From Elusimicrobiota bacterium (lineage in GTDB: Bacteria > Elusimicrobiota > Elusimicrobia > UBA1565 > UBA9628): a DNA stretch of 64,000 bases. Made by a program: the position numbers and the translations under genes. The DNA lies in the NCBI GenBank assembly GCA_023249645.1, contig JAHFCF010000007.1, forward strand, positions 58,476 through 122,475, read 5' to 3'. Each line of letters begins with the position of its first letter. Position 1 is the stretch's first letter. The notes under the pieces are model-generated. The model saw only the letters and a program-made list of their open reading frames with translations, was not told the origin of the DNA and did no database searches. This document shows, piece by piece, positions 40,784 to 48,319 of the stretch.

Positions 40784-42262
40784 TTAGAGCTTTCGCGGGA
40801 AGAGCAGCGGCGCCTTCTGGATCTTCCCGCCGTCCGTCTGGCGCATGCCGAGCTGGGCCTGCATCTTGGCCGAGGTCTGCGGCATGAAGGGCTCCAGCCA
40901 CCCGCCGATGATGCGCAAAGATCGCACCAGGTCGAAGAGGAATCTTTGAGTCGCCGCCGGATCGGTCTTGACGAGTTTCCAGGGAGCCTGGGCATTGACC
41001 TCGGCATTGAGCCGGCCGATGGCTTCCCAGATCAGGCCCAGGGCGCCGGAGAAGTCGAGCTCTTCCATGCGCGAGGAGAGGAGCGGTTGTTTGGCGGAGA
41101 GCTCTTGGGCGAGCGGGGATTCTCCCGGCGCGGCGCGGCGGGGAAGCTCGCCAGCGAGATAGCGGTCGACCATGTCCACGGTCCGGTTGAGGAGATTTCC
41201 CAGGTCGTTGCCCAGCTCCGCGTTGTAGCGCTTCTTGAGAGAGGCTTGGGAGAAGTCTCCGTCGTTGCCGAAGGGCATCTCTCGCAGCAGGAAGTAGCGC
41301 AGGGCGTCCACGCCGAACTCGTTCGTGACCGCGCGCGGGTCCACGAAGTTGCCCTGAGATTTTGACATCTTCTTTCCCTCGACCGTCCACCAGCCGTGGG
41401 CGAACACGCTCTTGGGCAGCGGCAGGCCCAGGGCCATGAGCATGGCCGGCCAGGTGACGGCATGGAAGCGGTAGATCTCCTTGCCCACGATGTGCACGTC
41501 CGCGGGCCAGATGTCGGCAAAGGCGTCCGAGCTTTGCGGAGCGGTCACGTAATTGAGGAGAGCGTCGAACCAGACATAGACCGTGTGGGCCTCATCGCCC
41601 GGGACCGGGATGCCCCACTTGACCTTGGTCCGAGAGATCGCCGTGTCCTGCAGTCCTCCCTCCACGAAGCGCAGGATCTCATTGGCTCGGTGGGAAGGCT
41701 TCAAAAAGCCGGGATTGTCGCGATAGTGCTTCAGGAGGGGCTGTTGATATTTGGAGAGACGGAAGAAGTAGCTCTCCTCTTCGACGGCCTGCAGGGGCTT
41801 GCGGCATTCGGGGTTGGGGCACAACCGTCGGCCTTTTTCATCCGGAGCGGCGTCGGTTTCCGTCCAATAAGTCTCGTCGGAGACGCAGTAGAAGCCGCGG
41901 TAGAGGCCCTTGAACACGTCGCCGGACTTGAGCAGCTTCGAGAAACATTCCTGCACGCGGGTCTCATGGCGCGGCTCGGTGGTTCGGATGAAGTCATCGT
42001 AGCGGATGTCGAGATGATCCCAGAGCTCTTTGAACTGGGCCGAGATGTTGTCCGAGAAACGGAGCGGGGAGAGTCCGGCCGCGGCCGCGGCTTGCTCGAT
42101 CTTCAAGCCATGCTCATCCGTGCCGGTCAGAAGGTGCACGGGGCGGCCGGCCGAGCGCCAGAAGCGCGCCAGGACGTCGGCCGCGATCGTGGTGTAGGCG
42201 TGGCCGATATGGGGCGGCGCGTTGACGTAGTAGAGAGGGGTCGTGAGATAGAATCTCTTCAT
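40784..42262 (-). CDS. metG: methionyl-tRNA synthetase (short form)
   Basis: 492 residues from ATG 42262, which overlaps the holB stop as ATGA; the open frame runs further upstream but only as a shadow of holB. YYVNAPPHIGHAYTT holds HIGH and KMSKSQGNFV the KMSKS motif. The insert carries a Cys pair (CPNPEC). The C-terminal dimerisation (Arc1p/EMAP-like) domain found in longer MetG proteins is absent. It ends six bases after the convergent tRNA-Leu gene. Confidence 0.96.
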   Translation of the reverse strand: MKRFYLTTPLYYVNAPPHIGHAYTTIAADVLARFWRSAGRPVHLLTGTDEHGLKIEQAAAAAGLSPLRFSDNISAQFKELWDHLDIRYDDFIRTTEPRHETRVQECFSKLLKSGDVFKGLYRGFYCVSDETYWTETDAAPDEKGRRLCPNPECRKPLQAVEEESYFFRLSKYQQPLLKHYRDNPGFLKPSHRANEILRFVEGGLQDTAISRTKVKWGIPVPGDEAHTVYVWFDALLNYVTAPQSSDAFADIWPADVHIVGKEIYRFHAVTWPAMLMALGLPLPKSVFAHGWWTVEGKKMSKSQGNFVDPRAVTNEFGVDALRYFLLREMPFGNDGDFSQASLKKRYNAELGNDLGNLLNRTVDMVDRYLAGELPRRAAPGESPLAQELSAKQPLLSSRMEELDFSGALGLIWEAIGRLNAEVNAQAPWKLVKTDPAATQRFLFDLVRSLRIIGGWLEPFMPQTSAKMQAQLGMRQTDGGKIQKAPLLFPRKL

Positions 42263-43194
42263 GGGAGGCTTTGCGCGGCCAGGCAGCCCAGGGTCAAGAC
42301 GGTCTTGGGGTCCGCGTTGGAGCGCAGGGCCTGACGGAGATGGGAGATCTCCGCCAGGGGCCGCTCCACCGACTCGAAGCTCCGCTGTCCGTTCAGGTGT
42401 TTGAGCCGCAGGTCCTGGGCCAGGGCGAAGAGGGCGGTCTCGACCTGGCTGCGCGCGAGATAGCCTTCGCGCGGCAGGGCGTCGACAGCCTCTAAAAAGG
42501 CCATCGGCCCGGCGGTCAGGGAGTCCGGATAATCCGAGGAGGCCAGCTCCAGGGCGCGGCTGGCCGAACCGTCGCCCAGTTCTGCCAGGCGTTCGGCGCG
42601 CGCCGGCGCGATGCCCTGCGCCTGGAGGATTTCGCGGACGATCGCCGAGGCAAGGGGCTTGAAGGTCACGCAAAAACATCGGGAGACCACGGTGCGCGGC
42701 AGGCGCTCGCGCTCGGAGCTCGCCAGGATCCACAGGGAATGGGGGGTGGGTTCTTCGAGGATCTTGAGCAGGGCGTTGGCCGCCTCGATCTCCAAGGTGT
42801 GCGCATTCTCCACGACCGCGATCTTCCAGCCTCCGGTCAGCGAACGCATCTCCATGTCCTTGCGCAGCCGCCGCAGCGTGTCCACGCGCAGGGTCTTCTG
42901 TTTGGCTTCGTCCTCGTCGAGGAGGGTGGCCTGGTAGCGCGCGTTGACGAGGGTGAGGTCTGGGTGAAGCCCTTTGTCAACAGCCAGGCAGTCGGAGCAT
43001 GCGCTGCAAGCAGGGTTGTCGGCTTTGGGGCGCTGGCGGCATAAAAGCGTCTTGGCGAATTCGACAGCCATCCGGGTTTTGCCGATGCCGGCCATGCCGC
43101 AGAAAAGCATGGCCGAGGGGATCCGGTCGGTTTTGAGCATCCCAACCAACGCCTTGGCCGCAGTTTCCTGGCCTTTGACCTTGCCGAAGATCAT
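42259..43194 (-). CDS. holB: DNA polymerase III delta' subunit
   Basis: 311 residues from ATG 43194, overlapping the tmk stop. AAA+ clamp-loader subunit: GMAGIGKTRMA (Walker A region), zinc-type cysteines (CRQRPKADNPACSACSDC), VENAHTLEIEAANALLKILEEP and VVSRCF. It lies in the common tmk-holB-metG arrangement. The P-loop is more complete than in E. coli delta', which lacks ATP binding. Confidence 0.88.
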   Translation of the reverse strand: MIFGKVKGQETAAKALVGMLKTDRIPSAMLFCGMAGIGKTRMAVEFAKTLLCRQRPKADNPACSACSDCLAVDKGLHPDLTLVNARYQATLLDEDEAKQKTLRVDTLRRLRKDMEMRSLTGGWKIAVVENAHTLEIEAANALLKILEEPTPHSLWILASSERERLPRTVVSRCFCVTFKPLASAIVREILQAQGIAPARAERLAELGDGSASRALELASSDYPDSLTAGPMAFLEAVDALPREGYLARSQVETALFALAQDLRLKHLNGQRSFESVERPLAEISHLRQALRSNADPKTVLTLGCLAAQSLP

Positions 43195-43811
43195 GAGCGC
43201 AGGCCTTCGACCAGGCGGACGATCTGGGCGTGCACCTTTCGCAGGGGCAGACGGCCGTTGATGAGGGCACATCCTTTTTCGCTGCGGGCCAGTCGCCGGT
43301 AGCCTTCGCGCACCCGTTGGCGGAAGTGCTCGGATTCGAGTTCCAGGCGATCGAGCTTGCGCTTGGTGTCGCGGCTGGAAAATTCAGACTCGGGGATGTC
43401 CAAGATGATGGTGAGGTCTGGCTTGAGGCCTCCGGTCGCGATGCGGTCCAGGGTGCGGATCGTGGGCAAGGGCAGACGCCGCGCGTAGCCCTGGTAGGCC
43501 AGGGTCGCGAGGCTGTAGCGCTCACAGAGGACCCAGCACCCCTTTTTTAAAGTCGGGACTATTTTCTCCCGTGTGTGCTGGGCGCGGGAGGCTTCATAAA
43601 GGAAGAGCTCGGCCAGGGGGTCAACGGCTTGGCGGGGGTCCAAGAGGGCGCGACGGATGGCTTCAGCGAGTTTGGTCCCTCCCGGCTCGCGGGTGTGGAG
43701 AAAGGGGATCTTTTGGCGTTGCAGATGTCGAGCAAGGAGCGCGGCTTGCGTGGACTTGCCGGACTTGTCCGGGCCTTCCAGGACGATGAAGATCCCGCGC
43801 TTCGGTTTCAC
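43191..43811 (-). CDS. tmk: thymidylate kinase
   Basis: 206 residues from GTG 43811. Phosphorylates dTMP to dTDP. VLEGPDKSGKSTQAALLARHL is the P-loop, followed by HTREPGGTKLAEAIR and the LID-region DRYS-like CERYSLATLAYQG. Typical length. It is the first gene of the coupled tmk-holB-metG set and starts 25 bases after the pilin-like genes on the same strand. Confidence 0.95.
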   Translation of the reverse strand: MKPKRGIFIVLEGPDKSGKSTQAALLARHLQRQKIPFLHTREPGGTKLAEAIRRALLDPRQAVDPLAELFLYEASRAQHTREKIVPTLKKGCWVLCERYSLATLAYQGYARRLPLPTIRTLDRIATGGLKPDLTIILDIPESEFSSRDTKRKLDRLELESEHFRQRVREGYRRLARSEKGCALINGRLPLRKVHAQIVRLVEGLRS

Positions 43812-43836
43812 CCGACGATTTTAGCAAATCCGGAAC

Positions 43837-45093
43837 TTAGGGAAGTCCGCCGGGCCAGGGCTGCACGATGTCTTTCCAGGACTGACGCGAGAGAAGGATG
43901 ATCGTTGTTTGAATGTTTGAAGCGAAGGCGGGATCGTAGTAGATGTGGCCATGGGAGTTCGTGGTGATATCGGCGGTACCTTGGACAATGATGACGCCAT
44001 GAAGAATGTCGCTGTTGCCGCCTCCATTGGGAAGCGTCAGGTTGCCGCCGATATACATCAGGCCATGCACGGCGGGACTTACGGCATAGGTCACATTGCT
44101 GGCCCGATAGGTGTTGTTCAGGCTGCCGAAGCAGGGCGGCTTTCCGTTGGCGTTGGCATCATAGGCTTGATAGGAGCCCCAGTCGTGGCAGTACTGTTGC
44201 CATGCCTGCGGAGGAACCGTGGCCGGATAGGAGCTCAGCGTGCTCAAAGAGCCGTTACGGAAGCTCAGATTCCCCAGGACGATGACATTGCCGACGATAT
44301 CCCCGTCGAAGCTGGTCCAGTTGCCCGTTATGTAAAAGGAGTGTCCTGTGTGGTCGCTGCAGCCACCGGAGGTGGAGCCGTTGATGTAATAGGCCTTGCC
44401 GCAAGGGCTTGTTCCGCTGGCGGCGGCAGAGCTTTGATAAAAACCGAAGTCGATGGAAGGTATGGGAGGGATCTGGGAGTTATAGGAGTGCCACCACCAG
44501 CAGCTGGGTGCGTCGCAGTTGGGGGGGGTGGGGCCGTTGGCGTCGAGGTCGATGCTGCCGGCGCTCCAGTAGGAAGGGTGCACTTTTGATCCGATGGTGA
44601 TGCTTTTGGGGCTCATGATGGAGCCCCATTCGACTTCCACATTGGATCCGCTCATGAGCACGCCGTTGGCCGCGGCGATGCCGGTGTTGCCGCTTACTAG
44701 GGAGTTTGTGAAGATCACCTGTAGTGCGCGCACTTCCTTGAGGTTCTTATCTCGGCCGATGCCGATGATGGTGGCCGTCTGCAAGCCCGGACCGCTGGTG
44801 ACGGATATGGCGTAGGATCCGCCGCTGAGATCGGTGTAGGCTGTGTCCAGATGGAATCCTGAGAGCTGCTGGCCGGCTTGGACGGAGCCCCAAGTGGTTG
44901 TGGATTCCGTGATCTTCTGATAGCCTCGGTCCACGGCCGCCTCCGCGAGCTGGAAGGCATTGGTATTTTGTCCCTGCTTGACGCTCCAGCGCGCCTCGCT
45001 TTGGACGTAGAGGACCATGACCGGGATGATCGTGGCTAGAATGAGCAACAGCAGGAGAGTGACCACGAGGAGCTGCCCCTTTTTTTTCCTCAT
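43837..45093 (-). CDS. PilX-like pilus or secretion-system accessory protein
   Basis: 418 residues. A short basic start (MRKKKGQ) and one membrane helix (about 8-28) precede QSEARWSVKQGQNTNAFQLAEAAVDRGYQKI, which resembles PilX/GspK-type minor components. The rest is Ser/Gly/Asn-rich beta-type sequence with several cysteines (CDAPSC, CGKAYYI, CSDH). There is no clear G-F/Y-T-L-x-E cleavage site, unlike its two upstream neighbours. It is the third gene of a pilin-like set and directly abuts the second. Probably an exported minor pilus or pseudopilus component. Confidence 0.65.
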   Translation of the reverse strand: MRKKKGQLLVVTLLLLLILATIIPVMVLYVQSEARWSVKQGQNTNAFQLAEAAVDRGYQKITESTTTWGSVQAGQQLSGFHLDTAYTDLSGGSYAISVTSGPGLQTATIIGIGRDKNLKEVRALQVIFTNSLVSGNTGIAAANGVLMSGSNVEVEWGSIMSPKSITIGSKVHPSYWSAGSIDLDANGPTPPNCDAPSCWWWHSYNSQIPPIPSIDFGFYQSSAAASGTSPCGKAYYINGSTSGGCSDHTGHSFYITGNWTSFDGDIVGNVIVLGNLSFRNGSLSTLSSYPATVPPQAWQQYCHDWGSYQAYDANANGKPPCFGSLNNTYRASNVTYAVSPAVHGLMYIGGNLTLPNGGGNSDILHGVIIVQGTADITTNSHGHIYYDPAFASNIQTTIILLSRQSWKDIVQPWPGGLP

Positions 45094-45585
45094 CTAATTC
45101 ATGATCCTCACTTTTTGAATGGACAATTGAAGGGCCTTGCTGCCTCCCAGATAGGTGGATGCCTGCGCTGTGATGGCTACGGAGAGGATGCTGGTGTCGT
45201 CCGTGCGGGGGTAGGTGAAGGCGATGTAGGCGATGTTGGAGGACAGGATGGATTTCTGGTTGTTGACGGTCATGAAGAGTTTGTTCCCGTTCTGGTAAAA
45301 GGACACGGTTTGACCCTGGATGCTTGTGTAAGTGAGTCGGGAGAACGGCGGCTGATTCGTGATCTGGTCGATGACCACGGTGGCGGCCTGGGCTTGGCGC
45401 GTGAAGCGGTCGATCGTGTCCAGGCTGGCGCGCACGTCCCTCTGGATGGTGGCGCGGGCCCCCGTCAATTTCCAGAAGTTGGTCATTTGTACCAGGAGAG
45501 GAGACGCTACGCCTGCTACGGTGGCCACGATCGCGACCACGAGCATGGCCTCAGTGAGGGTATATCCTTTGGATTTCATGGCCAT
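45094..45585 (-). CDS. type IV prepilin-like protein (PilW/GspJ-type)
   Basis: 163 residues. SKGYTLTEAMLVVAIVATVAGVASPLL is a classical prepilin N-terminus: cleavage after Gly, Glu at position 5 of the mature protein, then a hydrophobic helix. The rest (ATIQRDVRASLDTIDRFTRQAQ) resembles PilW/GspJ minor pseudopilins. The start overlaps the stop of the large upstream pilin gene by 10 bases. A downstream in-frame ATG two codons later is also possible. Confidence 0.85.
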   Translation of the reverse strand: MAMKSKGYTLTEAMLVVAIVATVAGVASPLLVQMTNFWKLTGARATIQRDVRASLDTIDRFTRQAQAATVVIDQITNQPPFSRLTYTSIQGQTVSFYQNGNKLFMTVNNQKSILSSNIAYIAFTYPRTDDTSILSVAITAQASTYLGGSKALQLSIQKVRIMN

Positions 45586-48257
45586 GAGAAGTTCTTGTTC
45601 GGGACCGTGGCCCCGGCGTTGACGGAGACCCCACTCTGGGTGTTGTGCGAGCTTGCGGGGAAGCTGACGGCCCCGGTCTTGATGTCCACCAAGGGATAGA
45701 AGGCGCGCATGTTGTAGGTGGTGGTGGTGCTGGCGCGCACGTCCAAGGAGTAGGTCCCGTCTGCCTGGCTGGAGACGGAGTAGAATATGGCCTGGGCAGG
45801 GGCTGAGGAGGCGACGACCGAGGCAGGCGGGTTCAGGATGGTGCCTGTGCTGGCAACGATGAGGACTCCCGTGGTGATCGGGTTGCTGTTGGCGCTGACG
45901 GCGCCCGTGATGGTTCCCATGGCGCCAATCACCGTGATGGTGCCGGCAAAGACCGTGCTTCCCGGGACGGTGACGATGGCCGTGAGCGGGTTGCTGGGGA
46001 GCGAGGTGTAGCTTTGCAGGGGATCGAGTTCGGGCGCGACGGTGTAGGCCGAGGCGGAGGTGGCCACGAAGATGTAAAAATACCCCGTGTTGTCCGTGGT
46101 GTCTTCATAGATTGGTCCGCCCTGCGTGGCCTGCACCGCGATATTGGGCAAGGCGCCTGTGCCGGGGGTCACATACCCCTTGATGAATCCGCCTTGCGCG
46201 AGGTGAAAATCGGGGACCGCGGTTTCCACTGACGGGAGGATGGAGACCGTGGCGTCGCTGGTCGTGTAGTTGGGGCTGTCGGAATTGTAGTTGGCCGTGA
46301 TGACCGTCGTTCCCGTCGAGAGGGTCAGCACGTAGAATCCTTTTGCATCGGTGCGTGTGTTGGTGCCCGAGGCCGAGCCGACGAGTATGCCGTTGATGGG
46401 GACGAGGTAGTTGGGTCCTGCCCCGTAGACGAACCCGGAGGCGAATCCGCCGCTGTAGGATCCCAGGAGTTTGACATGGTTGAACCCAACGGCAGGCCAG
46501 ATCGGTATGGTCGTGGCGCTGGCGATCAGCGTGGTGGCTCCTTGAGCCACCGTGACATTGGCGACGGCCTGCGAGGAACTGGCGGAATAGGCCTCCACGG
46601 TCCACGTGCCGGTCGCCACGCTGACCAGGGTAAAGGAAGAAAACAGGCATGTCTGTCCTTGGGGCCCGGTGACGGAACTGCTGGAGGAGAGGACGGCGGG
46701 GGAGTTGCCGTCATCCGCGAAGACGTGGGCCCCCGCGGCCGGCCTGCCGGACATGGAGCTTTGCGTGCCGGTGGCTTGGTTGAAGAGCGTGTAAAGGAGT
46801 CCGGGATTGCTTCCGCCGTCGTAGTAGAAGTTATTGGGATTGTCGTCCGAATCATAGGCCCGGCCATAGGTGGAGCCGGTGGCGCAGGCGCTTGAAAAGC
46901 GCACGATCTGGTCGCCTTGGACCAGGCCGGAAGGGTCACCGGGATTGAATTTGATGCAGCTGCTCTCGCACTGGGGTGGCGCAGGGTTTGCGTGGTGGTT
47001 CCAGCCCACGGCGTCCAGGGTGTTGCCGCTGCTGTCGGTCAGCCAGACGGCGCCATTGTGGTCGGCTTGAATGATCCTGCGGATTGTGGGGGGGGACCAG
47101 TCCGAGCCGGGCGGGGGCGTGGGCGAGCAGATGCCCGAGAGGCCGGCATTGTCCGTGTAATAGGCGTCCGCCTTGTAGACGAGACCTCCCGCGACGAAAG
47201 AGACCGTGTTGGCGATCAGATAGTAGCCGCCGGCGGCCGCGTAGCTGGACACATAGGTCAGCTGGATGTCGTCGCATTCCCGGTGGGTGCCGCATGTTGA
47301 GGTGATGTTGAGCCTGATGGAATGAGGCTGCGCGGTCCCGACGCTGGCTGCGATGGGGATCTGGGCTGTCGTGGGATTGAACAGCTCGACGAACTGTGTG
47401 TCATAGCCCGCGCCGCCGTTGGGCGTGATCGTGGAGGAGACGACCTGGCTGATGACTAGGCTGGGATTGATGGCGTAGATGCTGCTGGCGGCGATCGTTC
47501 CCGTGGCGATGGGCGTGAGGGGGAAGTCCTGCGGCGTGTAGGGTCCTTCGGTCACGGAGAGCATGCCGGTGTTCTTGGAAGTGAAGCCCGGCGTCGAGCA
47601 GATCAGGGAGTAGCTGCCCGGGGCCACTTGGAAGCTGTAGTTGCCGGTGGCGTCCGAAGTGCCGCGCCATTTGGGCTTGCCGATTACCGTGATGATGGCG
47701 CCGCTGAGATTGGCGCCAGAGATAGAGTTCGTGACATGTCCCTTGAATCCTGTGTTGAGGACGGCCACGCTGGGATTCTCATAGTAGCTTTCCAGCTGGA
47801 CTTTTTTGGCCTGGCCTCTTTCCGTCCAGTAGACATAGACAGTTATTTTTTTCATCCCCGTATCGCTGGAGGTATAGGGGACGAGAGAAACGCTGGTTCC
47901 AGAGACGGACGCATAATCCACTTGGACGGCCCGCGTGAAAACAGCCCCTTTCCAGAGGGAGAGGATTTCCGGAGGGTAATTGCCCGTGTCGTAGGTGAAA
48001 TTGGGATTGTAGCCGACGCTTGTCGCCGGGCTGGTCGTCACCAGCAATGTGAAGTAGGGTTTGTTCTTTAAAACCTCCATTTTTTCCTGGGCCAAATTGG
48101 TGGCAATGGTCTTGAGGCGGCTCTCGGAGATGGCCTGCGTGATGTATTTAAAGCTACCCATCCCGGCGAGCACTCCGATGGTCAGCACGGCCATGGCGAC
48201 CATCAGCTCGGCCAGGGTCACGCCGCGGCGGGTCTTAAAAGGCATACGTTTCATCAT
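45576..48257 (-). CDS. very large prepilin-like protein with carboxypeptidase-regulatory-like and lamin-tail-like domains
   Basis: 893 residues. TRRGVTLAELMVAMAVLTIGVLAGM is a prepilin N-terminus (PilV/GspI-like). After about 150 residues comes a carboxypeptidase-regulatory-like beta domain (GHVTNSISGANLSGAIITV, then GTSDATGNYSFQVAPGSYSL). It is followed by a lamin-tail-like region (VISQVVSS, QFVELFNPTTAQI, DAVGWNHH). The C-terminal half repeats similar beta domains (GTNTRTDAKGFYVLTLSTG; GYVTPGTGALPNIAV). Typical pilins have 120-200 residues, so this could display an adhesive or structural ectodomain on a pilus tip. It starts the three-gene set, 62 bases after nrdJ. Confidence 0.8.
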   Translation of the reverse strand: MMKRMPFKTRRGVTLAELMVAMAVLTIGVLAGMGSFKYITQAISESRLKTIATNLAQEKMEVLKNKPYFTLLVTTSPATSVGYNPNFTYDTGNYPPEILSLWKGAVFTRAVQVDYASVSGTSVSLVPYTSSDTGMKKITVYVYWTERGQAKKVQLESYYENPSVAVLNTGFKGHVTNSISGANLSGAIITVIGKPKWRGTSDATGNYSFQVAPGSYSLICSTPGFTSKNTGMLSVTEGPYTPQDFPLTPIATGTIAASSIYAINPSLVISQVVSSTITPNGGAGYDTQFVELFNPTTAQIPIAASVGTAQPHSIRLNITSTCGTHRECDDIQLTYVSSYAAAGGYYLIANTVSFVAGGLVYKADAYYTDNAGLSGICSPTPPPGSDWSPPTIRRIIQADHNGAVWLTDSSGNTLDAVGWNHHANPAPPQCESSCIKFNPGDPSGLVQGDQIVRFSSACATGSTYGRAYDSDDNPNNFYYDGGSNPGLLYTLFNQATGTQSSMSGRPAAGAHVFADDGNSPAVLSSSSSVTGPQGQTCLFSSFTLVSVATGTWTVEAYSASSSQAVANVTVAQGATTLIASATTIPIWPAVGFNHVKLLGSYSGGFASGFVYGAGPNYLVPINGILVGSASGTNTRTDAKGFYVLTLSTGTTVITANYNSDSPNYTTSDATVSILPSVETAVPDFHLAQGGFIKGYVTPGTGALPNIAVQATQGGPIYEDTTDNTGYFYIFVATSASAYTVAPELDPLQSYTSLPSNPLTAIVTVPGSTVFAGTITVIGAMGTITGAVSANSNPITTGVLIVASTGTILNPPASVVASSAPAQAIFYSVSSQADGTYSLDVRASTTTTYNMRAFYPLVDIKTGAVSFPASSHNTQSGVSVNAGATVPNKNFSWP

Positions 48258-48319
48258 AATAGCTTAACTGGGGCATCTCAAAAAACAATCAAGTGCCCGA
48301 AGGACTGAAACTCAGGGAC

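Noticed and set aside
42263..42733. N-terminal extension of the metG frame
   Set aside because: It runs antiparallel in frame over holB and gives Arg/Pro/Gly-rich sequence; MetG begins normally at 42262.
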